Assembly (NCBI GenBank): GCA_001899175.1
Contig: MKVH01000021.1
Coordinates: 62,001-126,000 of the forward strand
Direction of reading: 5' to 3'
From: Candidatus Kapaibacterium thiocyanatum
GTDB taxonomy: Bacteria; Bacteroidota; Ignavibacteria; Kapaibacteriales; Kapaibacteriaceae
DNA: 64,000 nt
Every line of letters starts with the position of its first letter. The stretch's first letter is position 1. Positions 51,292 to 59,616 of this stretch are shown piece by piece. The notes beneath the pieces were generated by a model. The model worked only from the letters and a program-made list of their open reading frames with translations, had not been told where the DNA came from and searched no databases. The position numbers and the translations under genes are program-made.

Positions 51292-51522
51292 CTACCAATG
51301 TCCTTCGGGACATCGTTCCTGTGGGTCGCGCGTCTTCAGACGCACGGGACACCCGCATCTCCGGCACCGTGCGCTGAGAGCATTCAGGTCCGGACATGCC
51401 ATACAGATGACAAGACGCTCATGCGATGCGTCCGTATCCGTCATGCGGCGTGCAGCCATTCCTTCGGCGATCGCATAGCATTCCATTCGCACGTGTGTCA
51501 CATTCGTCCTGGCCTCTAACAT
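51292..51522 (-). CDS. small zinc-ribbon protein
   Basis: 76 residues from ATG 51522, eight bases after the lysozyme stop. The second half (VICMACPDLNALSARCRRCGCPVRLKTRDPQERCPEGHW) has cysteine pairs forming a zinc ribbon. Very similar ribbons occur as small proteins in structural regions of tailed phages. It probably binds a partner protein or nucleic acid; function unknown. A second ATG upstream in the lysozyme gene is less likely. Confidence 0.65.
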   Translation of the reverse strand: MLEARTNVTHVRMECYAIAEGMAARRMTDTDASHERLVICMACPDLNALSARCRRCGCPVRLKTRDPQERCPEGHW

Positions 51523-51530
51523 CCGTCCCG

Positions 51531-52037
51531 TCATACCCGTCCCGATAGGGCCTTGAGCGCGCCGAAGACGAGCCATGAGGCAAGGGCCTTATTGCTGCTT
51601 TCGGTCTTGCCCTCGAACATGGCTACCTCCGCCCGTCGTCGTCGGACGAGGCCCCGGAGCTTCTTTCCTTTGGCGGTAATGGCGCTCACGAGCCACGCTT
51701 TCGCTGCCTCATTGAACCGCCTGGCATTGATGAGGCCGAGCAGGTCACTTCGCTGCAATCCGCCGCAGCCACGGTTGAACGCATACGAGACGACGGCGTT
51801 GTACTGGCCCTGTGTCAACTCTGACCGTACGTTGTTCGTTACGCATGTCTCGAAGCGTTCGACGTCCTGCTCCAGAAACCGAATTGCCTGTTGCTGCGTG
51901 ATCTTCATGCCCTTGGTGACACCGCCTGTATGGCCATAGCCGATGGTCCATACCCCGCCGGAATCCTGGTAGGCGCGCAGGCGCACGCCCTCATGCTTGG
52001 TGATCATGGCGATTCCTGCTGCGTCGATGCGTTTCAT
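51531..52037 (-). CDS. phage-type lysozyme (GH24)
   Basis: 168 residues. The GH24 triad is exact: E16, D25 and T31 (KHEGVRLRAYQDSGGVWTIGYGHTGG), followed by family phrases (LTQGQYNAVVSYAFNRGCGGLQRSDLL). The last ~25 residues (ASWLVFGALKALSG) are hydrophobic and may tether the enzyme to a membrane. It cuts the N-acetylmuramic acid to N-acetylglucosamine bond of peptidoglycan. Its ATG overlaps the M15-type peptidase stop, so the two wall-degrading enzymes are made together. It could act at lysis or as a virion-borne entry enzyme. Confidence 0.9.
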   Translation of the reverse strand: MKRIDAAGIAMITKHEGVRLRAYQDSGGVWTIGYGHTGGVTKGMKITQQQAIRFLEQDVERFETCVTNNVRSELTQGQYNAVVSYAFNRGCGGLQRSDLLGLINARRFNEAAKAWLVSAITAKGKKLRGLVRRRRAEVAMFEGKTESSNKALASWLVFGALKALSGRV

Positions 52038-52552
52038 GTCAGCTTCCTTTCATGCCAGTAGAGTCCTGCGGCAAGTGCGGCGGCGAGTCCGACATGCCAC
52101 CAAACGAATCCTTGTTCCTCGGCGATGTTGCGGGCCGTGGCCGTGAGGACGGCCGCGTCGACCCCGCCGGGGGCGATGCCAGCCCCCTTACGGTGCTGCC
52201 CGATATGTACATGATGCAGTCCCGCCGACGGTCCACGGTATTCCCGCCAACCCTCCCGCGGGCGCAGCGACGTCCAGATGCGTTTGGTTTCGTAGACGAT
52301 GATTTCCTGAATGCCCAATACCTCCGCATTACTTCGCGCCCACTCGGCCATCCTGTCCCGCGCGCCCTGGGGCGGTACGACATCGACGGCCCGGCCTTCG
52401 GCGTGCAGGGAGAGGCGGTCCGCGCCGCGTATGGTTCTTGCAACGTAGATGCCAAGGGACCTGGCACCCGGCCATTCGCGTCGTACACGTTCCCATAGCG
52501 CAAGCGTGCCGGGCGCGGGACCTTTTGCGTCGTAGGTCGCGAAGTCATACAT
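52034..52552 (-). CDS. M15-like peptidoglycan peptidase with C-terminal membrane helix
   Basis: 172 residues. Zinc-ligand motifs of the M15 (VanY/DD-carboxypeptidase-like) family are visible: SLHAEGRAVDVVP with H50 and D57, and GLHHVHIGQ with H116. The fold length fits. A single hydrophobic helix near 144-165 (FVWWHVGLAAALAAGLYWH) anchors it. It would cleave peptide cross-links of the cell wall. It is coupled to the lysozyme gene. Membrane attachment of both suggests virion-membrane enzymes rather than classic free endolysins, though this is inference. Confidence 0.75.
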   Translation of the reverse strand: MYDFATYDAKGPAPGTLALWERVRREWPGARSLGIYVARTIRGADRLSLHAEGRAVDVVPPQGARDRMAEWARSNAEVLGIQEIIVYETKRIWTSLRPREGWREYRGPSAGLHHVHIGQHRKGAGIAPGGVDAAVLTATARNIAEEQGFVWWHVGLAAALAAGLYWHERKLT

Positions 52553-52561
52553 GCTCTGGCC

Positions 52562-53023
52562 TCATTCCTTGCGCCGCTCGCTTCCCGTGATGATGTTGCC
52601 GAGAAGGCACTCCACCGCATTACCGGGCAGCGTGAGCGCCTCCACGAGCGATTCGGCGATGCCGTGCCACTCGACGTCGTGGTCCGTGCTGTTCATTTCC
52701 TGCTCGAAGGCAGCGAGACGACGACGGTCGTCGTCCGTCAGGTTGTAGGCGACGCGTTCACCGCTCGCGACCACGTCGCCGTCGGCATACGGGCGCAAGA
52801 CCTCCTTCGTCGCTTCGGAGATGACGACCAGCCGGGGCGTACGCCCCTCGATGAGGCGTTCCGTGAACTCACGTCCGATCGCATGTGCCTCGTCAACGAT
52901 GGTGCGAACGATGCGCAGATTCTTGGCGATCAGATAGCCGATCGGCAGGACCATGTTACCGAGCGTTGTGAGCGCATCACGGATCGCCGTGAGTTCTGCG
53001 AGGGTGTGTGCCGAGCGTGCCAT
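52562..53023 (-). CDS. hypothetical protein
   Basis: 153 residues, largely helical, acidic, with a short hydrophobic stretch near 20-35 (TTLGNMVLPIGYLIAK) that is marginal as a membrane helix. It ends nine bases before the M15-like peptidase gene. No motif recognised. Its position between the fibre and the wall enzymes suggests a structural or lysis-related role. Confidence 0.5.
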   Translation of the reverse strand: MARSAHTLAELTAIRDALTTLGNMVLPIGYLIAKNLRIVRTIVDEAHAIGREFTERLIEGRTPRLVVISEATKEVLRPYADGDVVASGERVAYNLTDDDRRRLAAFEQEMNSTDHDVEWHGIAESLVEALTLPGNAVECLLGNIITGSERRKE

Positions 53024-53101
53024 TGGTAGTCCTGGAATGTGATGTGGTGTATGTGTTGTGGTGAGAACTGTTCGTGATGAAGAGAATCGTTGCCGATAGT
53101 G

Positions 53102-54890
53102 TTATTGCCAGGCGACGGCTCCGGAGACGACGGTAAGCGTCTGGCCGTTCGTGCCGATCGGCAGGCGTGTCGTCACGCCGCCGATGCGGACAACGATGTC
53201 TCCGTCACTCGTGAGCGGATCGTTGTAGAAGGCGACCGTCTGCCATGCAGGTAGGCCCGCCGAGGCGATGAGGAATTGACCGTTCGTACCGATCGCAAGA
53301 CGCGACGTGATGTTCGCGCCGTTGCGGTAGATGACGTCGCCGATCGTTGTCATAGGATCGCTGTAGATGACGACGCTCTGCCAACCCGGCACGCCACTTC
53401 CGATGCGCAGAAACTGTCCGTTGGCGCCCGCAGGTAGGCGCGCCGTGACATTCGATCCATTGCGGTAGACGAGGTCGCCGGTCGTCGTCATGGGATCACT
53501 GTACAGGGCAGGCGGCGTCTGCCACGCCGGAAGACCCGAAGCCACCACGAGTTGCTGGCCGTTCGTGCCGACCGGCAGGCGCGTCGTCACGCCGCCGCTG
53601 CGCATGAGAAGATCACCGTTGGTGTTGAGCGGATCCGCATAGATCGTTACGGTCTGCCACGCCGGAAGGCCCGCAGCCACGACGAGGTGTTGGCCGTTCG
53701 TGCCGACCGGCAGGCGTGTGGTAATGCCGCCGCTGCGCATGAGAAGATCACCGTTAGTGTTGAGCGGATCCGCATAGATCGTTACGGTCTGCCACGCCGG
53801 AAGCCCGCCGACGATGCGCAGGAACTGGCCGATGCTTCCAACCGCAAGGCGTGTCGTCGTCGTGTTGAAGTAGAGAAGATCTCCATCTGCGGCAAGCGGG
53901 TTGACATACAGGCTGACGGTCTGCCACGTTGGTAGGCCGCCGGAGATGCGCAGGAACTGGCCTGCGGTGCCGGGAGCGAGACGCGTTGTCACGCCTGCGG
54001 AGCGCATAAGCATGTCGCCATTCAGGCTTAGCGGATCGACATATCCTGCTGTGGGCGTCTGCCACGTGGGCGCGCCCGTTGCTACGACAAGTTGTTGTCC
54101 GTTCGTGCCGATCGCCAGGCGTGTCGTCGTGCCGCCGCTGCGCACGAGAAGGTCGCCGTCCACGGCAAGCGGATCGGTATACAGGCTCACGGTCTGCCAC
54201 GCGGGACGTCCAGTAGCGGAGACACGCAGGAACTGACCAAGGCTTCCGATCGCCAGGCGCGTCGTGGACGCATCGAAGTATAGAAGATCACCCGCCGTCG
54301 TGAGCGGATCGGCATAAAGGCCAACGGTCTGCCACGCCGGGCGTCCTGCAACCGAGACACGAAGAAACTGACCTGTACTCCCGACCGCCAGGCGCGTCGT
54401 GGACGCATCGAAGTACAGAAGATCACCCGCCGTCGTGAGCGGATCGACATATCCGGCACCGCCTGTCTGCCATGTCGGAAGACCGGCAACGACGGTCAGT
54501 ACCATACCGTTCGTGCCGATCGCCAGACGTGTCGTCGTGCCGCCGCTGCGCACGAGAAGGTCGCCGTCCACGGCAAGCGGATCGGTATACAGGCTCACGG
54601 TCTGCCACGCGGGACGTCCAGTAGCGGAGACACGCAGGAACTGACCAAGGCTTCCGATCGCCAGGCGCGTCGTGGACGCATCGAAGTATAGAAGATCACC
54701 CGCCGTCGTGAGCGGATCGACATATCCCGCCGTCGGCGTCTGCCATGTGGGCACGCCTGTTGCAACGACGAGGTGTTGTCCGTTCGTGCCGATGGCCAGG
54801 CGCGTCGTCACGCCGCCGCTGCGCACGAGAAGGTCGCCGTTGATGCTGAGCGGGTCAACATATCCCGTCGTCCACGAAAGCCCGCCCGCG
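53102..54890 (-). repeat. tandem ~135-base coding repeats in fibre gene
   Basis: About 13 tandem units encode the fibre shaft. Two ~200-base segments starting at 54110 and 54518 differ by about one base, showing recent duplication or gene conversion of a three-unit block (408 bases apart). Confidence 0.75.
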
Positions 54891-55999
54891 CCGTCCGTCG
54901 TGAGTACCTGTCCGTTCGTTCCTGCCGCCCCTGGCAGCGTGAACGTCGGCGTGCCCGATGCCGCAGGACGAAGGCCGACGTAGACGACGGATGTTCCGAT
55001 ACGAAGCTCGCCATCAGACAAGAGCCGCAGACGTTCCGTGAGCGGTCCTCCCGCATGAACCGTCGTCCATGTGTGTTGCGAGGACGTTGCTCCGTCCGCC
55101 GGATCGAGCCATGACACATAGTGCTGTCCGGCGATGGGCGAGGTCGTCGCCGTCCGAAGACGAAAGGCGGTGCCGACACCATAGCCCGATGCAATGGATG
55201 CGAACGCCGTCGTGTCGTGACCGATAACAAGCGGGGTCTGCACCGTATTCGTGTCGCCGATCTGTGCGGCGGCAAGGACCCCTATGAGGGAGGGCGTTCG
55301 CGTGATGCCAGCGACGGCGGCATCGCCATACGCTCCCGTGTATCCCAGGGCCGCATCCAGAAGTGCGCCCGGCGTCGTCACACTGACGGTAAGAAGACTC
55401 GTTCCCGTCTGTGCTGGTCCTGTAGCCATGATCGCGGCAGCCGTGCCCGCACTGCGCGTGACGGCAAGGCCCGTCGTCGTGAGGCCCAACGCCGACACCG
55501 TCATCGCATTCCCGGTATTGGACGTCGCCAGTGCGAGCTGTCCCGTCGGGGCATTGAACGTGAAGGCTGCCGAGCCGCCGAACGCGCCCGCAGCGTTGTA
55601 TTGCACCTGGGACGGTGCGCCGCCCGGCACTGCGCCCGGCACTGCGGCCCACTGGCTGTCCCCACGCAGGAAGGTCCCCGCGCTCGGCGCGCCATTGCCG
55701 AGTCGGGCCGTAGTGAAAACGCCGCTTGTGACCTTCGCCGCATCGAGCGCAGGAATGTCTACGGGATCGAGAATGCGAAAGACGGGCACGCCGCCGCCGG
55801 GGGGAGCGGCCCATACGCTGCTTGCGCTCTGCGGCAGGGCGGCGACGCCAATAGTCCCATCTGCCGTCAGCGGACTTCCGGTCACGACGAATGGTGCGGG
55901 CATGGCAAGACCCACGGACGTCAAACCGCCGCTTGCCGGTGGTGGGACATACTGCGCAAGACCGGAGTCCAGACCAATGTATCGTGTATCGAGTGACAT
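53102..55999 (-). CDS. repetitive fibre/spike protein (receptor-binding candidate)
   Basis: 965 residues. The N-terminal ~370 include Gly/Ala/Ser-rich sequence and a beta-rich domain. The rest is ~13 repeats of about 45 residues of the form DPL-x5-GDLL-x6-TTRLA-GT-NGQ-L-V-x4-PAWQT. Repeats of this kind are well known in phage and prophage tail fibres and form trimeric beta shafts. The protein ends inside the last repeat, so no distinct tip or chaperone domain is present. It probably binds the host surface. Parts of the array are almost identical at DNA level (see findings). Confidence 0.8.
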   Translation of the reverse strand: MSLDTRYIGLDSGLAQYVPPPASGGLTSVGLAMPAPFVVTGSPLTADGTIGVAALPQSASSVWAAPPGGGVPVFRILDPVDIPALDAAKVTSGVFTTARLGNGAPSAGTFLRGDSQWAAVPGAVPGGAPSQVQYNAAGAFGGSAAFTFNAPTGQLALATSNTGNAMTVSALGLTTTGLAVTRSAGTAAAIMATGPAQTGTSLLTVSVTTPGALLDAALGYTGAYGDAAVAGITRTPSLIGVLAAAQIGDTNTVQTPLVIGHDTTAFASIASGYGVGTAFRLRTATTSPIAGQHYVSWLDPADGATSSQHTWTTVHAGGPLTERLRLLSDGELRIGTSVVYVGLRPAASGTPTFTLPGAAGTNGQVLTTDGAGGLSWTTGYVDPLSINGDLLVRSGGVTTRLAIGTNGQHLVVATGVPTWQTPTAGYVDPLTTAGDLLYFDASTTRLAIGSLGQFLRVSATGRPAWQTVSLYTDPLAVDGDLLVRSGGTTTRLAIGTNGMVLTVVAGLPTWQTGGAGYVDPLTTAGDLLYFDASTTRLAVGSTGQFLRVSVAGRPAWQTVGLYADPLTTAGDLLYFDASTTRLAIGSLGQFLRVSATGRPAWQTVSLYTDPLAVDGDLLVRSGGTTTRLAIGTNGQQLVVATGAPTWQTPTAGYVDPLSLNGDMLMRSAGVTTRLAPGTAGQFLRISGGLPTWQTVSLYVNPLAADGDLLYFNTTTTRLAVGSIGQFLRIVGGLPAWQTVTIYADPLNTNGDLLMRSGGITTRLPVGTNGQHLVVAAGLPAWQTVTIYADPLNTNGDLLMRSGGVTTRLPVGTNGQQLVVASGLPAWQTPPALYSDPMTTTGDLVYRNGSNVTARLPAGANGQFLRIGSGVPGWQSVVIYSDPMTTIGDVIYRNGANITSRLAIGTNGQFLIASAGLPAWQTVAFYNDPLTSDGDIVVRIGGVTTRLPIGTNGQTLTVVSGAVAWQ

Positions 56000-56010
56000 G
56001 CGGGGGCGCG

Positions 56011-56325
56011 TTACGTGAGAAGGCCGCGCCGACGCAGTTCGGCACGGACGTAGGGAATGGCCGCCTTCACCTGCCAGCTTTTCAGGCTCCGATAGTCGTA
56101 GCCGTTGATCATATCGATTGCCTCGACGGGAACAGCGTTCGGCAGGGTATACGTCGTCTGCTGCACGGCTGCGCGCCGTCTGGGGAGAATTCTCTTCGCA
56201 TCGATATACGCTTCGAGGTCACGGAGTGCCGTGCGGTACTCGCCTGTGGACATTCTCGTGTAATCGATCTCCTGGAGAAGGTCCAGAAGAGCCTGGGGTA
56301 CGTCCTGGTTGATGGTTGCAATCAT
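56011..56325 (-). CDS. small hypothetical protein
   Basis: 104 residues, helical and basic in the middle (AKRILPRRRAAVQQ), with the repeated theme DY-x-R-x-S-x-x-x-Y/W. It ends 11 bases before the fibre gene, so the two are translationally close. No signal peptide or known motif. An assembly or attachment role with the fibre is suggested by position only. Confidence 0.5.
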   Translation of the reverse strand: MIATINQDVPQALLDLLQEIDYTRMSTGEYRTALRDLEAYIDAKRILPRRRAAVQQTTYTLPNAVPVEAIDMINGYDYRSLKSWQVKAAIPYVRAELRRRGLLT

Positions 56326-56379
56326 CGTGTCGTCGCTCGTTGTGAAGGTGAAACGTGGTACGTGTGAGTCGCTGTAGTC

Positions 56380-57408
56380 CTATGCCTGCACATGCTGGAA
56401 CATCATCATGGGGTCCTGGACAATGGGGTACTGAGTGGCTTGTGGTGCTGCGGCCGCAGCGGATGCGGCAGGCTGACCAGACTCATGTACATGATTCGTG
56501 GCCGGCGCAGGCCCATTCGTGACAGGTGTGGCAGGGAGGTGCTGCCGGACGCGTTTCTCGTGGAGCTTCGTTTCGAGCCACGTTTTCGCCAGTTCACCCG
56601 CTGGTTGAATGAACGGGGCAACGAAGTCCATGAGTCGCTCAAACGTCGATTCGTCGTCATCCTGCAAGGACTCGTCCTTCAGGGCTATGCGTGCTTCTTC
56701 GATGGCCTTGCCGCCCAGGATTTCGAGGTCCTTGGCGTGCAGGGCATTCTGCGTCTCGATGGCACGTGCATGTTCGGTTCTGAGCGCTTCGATGTCACGC
56801 TCATGTCGTTCACGGGCAAGCACGAGTTCGTTCTCGGCGACGAGCCTCTTCTGGTCCGCCTCGATGATCTTCGTATGCAACTCCGACATGCGGCCGACCA
56901 TCGTCGCATTTTCCGCACGCAGCGAGCGCACGTCGTCGCGCATCTGGTCGATGATCTCTTCCAGGCTGACGCGGGGAGCCGTCGGCCGGCGGTGGTCTTC
57001 AGGAATATGGACGACGATCTGCGGCTGCTGACCAGAAGCCTGCACGGGTTCCTGGTCGGCATGAGGCTTTTCGTCTCCCAATACGGAGCGAGCATCCTTC
57101 GGCGGCTTCATCGTGCCCGTATGCACCAGGCGGTATCCATCCGCCGTCTGCTCGTAGAAGAAAAACCTTCTGCCAGGGCGTAGGCCCTCTGGATTCCGGT
57201 TCAGGTACTCGGCGAAGGTCGCAATACCCATCTCCGTGAAGTGCGTGCCGTCATGCTCACGCGGATAGTTGATACCGCTTTCGGATACCGTCAGAAACTG
57301 CACCAGCTCGCCGGGATCGATGTCGGCTTGTTCGGCCCCACGTGCAATAGGACCGAAGAGGTATTGCTTCTGTTTACTGATGCGCACGTCGCGCACGTTC
57401 TTGGCCAT
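56380..57408 (-). CDS. coiled-coil structural-type protein
   Basis: 342 residues from ATG 57408 (MAKNVRDVRISKQKQYLFG), with GGAGG upstream; the ATG 15 bases earlier overlaps that ribosome site. Residues ~1-100 form a compact domain (TEMGIATFAEYLNRNPEGLRPGRRFFFYEQ). Residues ~145-255 are a long coiled coil (RSLRAENATMVGRMSELHTKIIEADQKRLVAENELVLARE). The C-terminus is Ala/Pro/Gln-rich. It starts almost directly after the third beta-rich protein gene. Probably a virion or assembly component. Confidence 0.6.
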   Translation of the reverse strand: MAKNVRDVRISKQKQYLFGPIARGAEQADIDPGELVQFLTVSESGINYPREHDGTHFTEMGIATFAEYLNRNPEGLRPGRRFFFYEQTADGYRLVHTGTMKPPKDARSVLGDEKPHADQEPVQASGQQPQIVVHIPEDHRRPTAPRVSLEEIIDQMRDDVRSLRAENATMVGRMSELHTKIIEADQKRLVAENELVLARERHERDIEALRTEHARAIETQNALHAKDLEILGGKAIEEARIALKDESLQDDDESTFERLMDFVAPFIQPAGELAKTWLETKLHEKRVRQHLPATPVTNGPAPATNHVHESGQPAASAAAAAPQATQYPIVQDPMMMFQHVQA

Positions 57409-57426
57409 AGGGATGTCCTCCATTGG

Positions 57427-58131
57427 TTATCGTGTCCTCCACCGCATCATGCAGAGGACCGGATAGCGCACGATCTTCTCGGTGGGCTCCGCTGACGAAA
57501 GGATCGGTTGCCCCAGGGGACAAAACACTTCGATGTTCCTGACGCGGTCCATCTCGCGGTAGAAATGCACCGTGTACGGCAGTGCCACGCCGATCGACAT
57601 ATGGCCCAGGTGGGCGCGTGTCTCGGTTGCGGGGTTCACGACCTGGCTGTCGCCCATCGAGAGAATGGCAACGCCGTCGATGCGTATTTCCGGACGGCAG
57701 TAGTTTGGCTGCCAGTTCCCCATGATACCAAAGCGAAAGTGGGACGCAACGTAGGCGTCCGTCGGCGACGCCTGTGATGCGATGATCTCCGCGTTGTTCG
57801 CTGCATTCTGAAGCGGCGATCCGGAGAGCGTTGCATCGTAGCCGATAAAGGTCGCCTGTTCCAGCATGACGCCCGTGTCGATGCCCACGACGTCGTCCTG
57901 CACTGATACGGGCATGAGGCGTGTCGAATACGGATTCGCCTGCACAAGTCCTGTGCCCACCTGTGACGACGACTGTGCGCAGCGTTCCAGCTCCGCCGCA
58001 TAGCCCGTTGGAGTATTGGCGACATGGCTGTAGCTATACTCCTCATTCGCGTCGACAGTCGACATGAAAAGCAGCTCCCGCACATGCGGGTACTCGCGGA
58101 CGATTTCCGGACGTAGACAGTCGGAGAGCAT
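57427..58131 (-). CDS. beta-rich protein 3 of the capsid-candidate trio
   Basis: 234 residues from ATG 58131, sharing one base with the previous stop (TGATG). The longer frame upstream overlaps the previous gene and is rejected. Alternating hydrophobic/polar segments (SHFRFGIMGNWQPNYCRPEIRIDGVAILSMG; MSIGVALPYTVHFYREMD; IVRYPVLCMMRWRTR) predict a beta-sandwich. No membrane segment or enzyme motif. With its two upstream neighbours it forms a tight cluster of small beta-rich proteins and is a candidate single-jelly-roll coat protein. Structural prediction is needed to test this. Confidence 0.5.
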   Translation of the reverse strand: MLSDCLRPEIVREYPHVRELLFMSTVDANEEYSYSHVANTPTGYAAELERCAQSSSQVGTGLVQANPYSTRLMPVSVQDDVVGIDTGVMLEQATFIGYDATLSGSPLQNAANNAEIIASQASPTDAYVASHFRFGIMGNWQPNYCRPEIRIDGVAILSMGDSQVVNPATETRAHLGHMSIGVALPYTVHFYREMDRVRNIEVFCPLGQPILSSAEPTEKIVRYPVLCMMRWRTR

Positions 58132-58577
58132 CACGCGCCCCTCCCGATACGGAATCCTGACAGGCTGAGCGTGAGCCAGATGGGGACGCCGAAGTTGGCC
58201 GCACCCACAAAAACGTGGCCGACGTCGACCGTCAGTACCGTTGCCGGTGGTAGTGTCCACCCAGGAAAGAGAAAGTCATCCGGAATGTCATTCCAGTCGT
58301 GGACGTCCATCGGATTGTCCATGTTGAGGACGCCGTTGCCGCGCCTGACGGAAACTTCCAGACGGTCCTGTGCGACCGTCGTCGGCACCATGCGAGCGAG
58401 GTTGCCGCCCATCACATAGAAGGCCGTGATTCTATGCCGACGAATCCATACGCCTTGGTCACTGTCCACGTTGATCGTGAGCGTTGCTTTCTGTCCAGGC
58501 GCAGATATCGTCGCTCGCTTCACGTAGCTGTAGGGCGCATCCCATTGCACGCCCGGTGGTGGTTGTATGAAGTACAT
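58131..58577 (-). CDS. beta-rich protein 2 of the capsid-candidate trio
   Basis: 148 residues from ATG 58577 (MYFIQPPPGVQWDAPYSYV). It is almost entirely beta-type sequence with strands spaced as in a jelly roll (ATISAPGQKATLTINVDSDQGVWIRRHRITAFYVMGG; ATVLTVDVGHVFVGAANFG; VPIWLTLSLSGFRIG). It has no membrane helix or signal peptide. Length and pattern would suit a single jelly-roll major capsid protein like those of Singelaviria, but no sequence motif proves it. Confidence 0.5.
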   Translation of the reverse strand: MYFIQPPPGVQWDAPYSYVKRATISAPGQKATLTINVDSDQGVWIRRHRITAFYVMGGNLARMVPTTVAQDRLEVSVRRGNGVLNMDNPMDVHDWNDIPDDFLFPGWTLPPATVLTVDVGHVFVGAANFGVPIWLTLSLSGFRIGRGA

Positions 58578-58744
58578 GGCTTCTCTGGTAAGTGAAGATT
58601 CTCTCCGGCCTATCCCGTACGCGCTTCTGCACACTGGCAGTAGTACCAGCCTGCGCCCACGCGCACGGAATCAGGGGATGCCGGAGATGCGGACGCGAAA
58701 AAGGGAACGCCAGCAAGAGGACATGTCCAGTCGTCGCACCAGGA

Positions 58745-59401
58745 TCATCCTTGTGCGACGAACTTCTCTTCGATGATGAGCTGAAGCATGATGAAAGCGG
58801 TCTTCCCCGCCTGTCCAGGGATCACGGGATCGGCATCGGCTCCGGTATTCTTCGCTGCACCCAGGGCAAAGCCGGACGGGATCGTGAGATTCCATTCGGG
58901 CGATGATTTAGCCGCGATCTGAAGCGGCGTCGGCAGGATGAAGAAGCCGTTATTGAGGTTGGTATTGGGTTTGTCGACCGCTACCAAGGCACCGCCGTTG
59001 TTGACGAACATGTGCGGCACGAACTCGGAGACGGACCCGGCGATACGGTCCTGACGGCGTTGGTACGTCAGACTGAAGTCGGAATTCAACTCAAACTGCT
59101 GCTGAATCTTGTTCTGGATGTCGACGGGTGTTGATGCGAACCGGCAGCCGTGAATGATCTTCAGACCGATGATGTCGACCGCCGTTTCGTTCTGCGGAAA
59201 TGCGTAGTTGGAGCCGACGCCGTCGATCATCGATTGCTGGAAGAATTTCTTGCTCGTCAGCATTTCACCGGCGGCGAAGTAGTGTGTCGAGCGAACGATC
59301 CTGAGCGCACGAGCTACCTTCTCGTCATCCTCGGCATAGCCATATTGATCCATTGCCGCGCGTACGTCGCGGTTGGAGGAAAGAATCTGTGCTTGGGTCA
59401 T
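58745..59401 (-). CDS. beta-rich protein 1 of the capsid-candidate trio
   Basis: 218 residues, preceded by a good GAGGAG ribosome site, suggesting high expression. A helical N-terminus (~1-50) leads into beta-rich sequence (SDFSLTYQRRQDRIAGSVSEFVPHMFVNNGGALVAVDK; GFFILPTPLQIAAKSSPEWNLTIPSGFAL; KTAFIMLQLIIEEKF). The pattern 'PLxIxAxSxxxxxLxxPxG ... hxhxL' is common in jelly-roll coat proteins of membrane-containing phages. It is the first gene after a 215-base regulatory gap with iterons. Best guess: major coat protein; unproven. Confidence 0.5.
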   Translation of the reverse strand: MTQAQILSSNRDVRAAMDQYGYAEDDEKVARALRIVRSTHYFAAGEMLTSKKFFQQSMIDGVGSNYAFPQNETAVDIIGLKIIHGCRFASTPVDIQNKIQQQFELNSDFSLTYQRRQDRIAGSVSEFVPHMFVNNGGALVAVDKPNTNLNNGFFILPTPLQIAAKSSPEWNLTIPSGFALGAAKNTGADADPVIPGQAGKTAFIMLQLIIEEKFVAQG

Positions 59402-59538
59402 GAAAGAACTCCTCGAAAAAAATGGGATAGCGAAAACGGTCGTCCCATGTCCGTGAAGAGTCCCATGTCAAGAGATGCGCCGGGCAATAGCGCAGGTTGT
59501 TGTCAGGTGCAAGGGCAATGCACGCGGTGGATGCTGCT

Positions 59539-59586
59539 TGATCGTTCAGTTACTTCATGATCGTTCATGATGCCACATGATCGTTC
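59539..59586 (-). promoter_or_regulatory. three GAACGATCA iterons upstream of the capsid-candidate cluster
   Basis: On the + strand TGATCGTTC occurs at 59539, 59558 and 59578, spacings of 19 and 20 bases (about two helical turns). They occupy the only long gap (215 bases) in this part of the late module, ~140-185 bases before the 218-residue protein gene. A likely late-gene activator or repressor array. Confidence 0.55.
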
Positions 59587-59616
59587 GCACGGTGTATCAG
59601 GGTCGTCGGGTGGACA

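Noticed and set aside
53102-54890. Regularly spaced near-identical repeats suggesting a CRISPR array
   Set aside because: The unit is ~135 bases, remains in frame throughout and encodes the fibre shaft; no short repeat/unique spacer structure.
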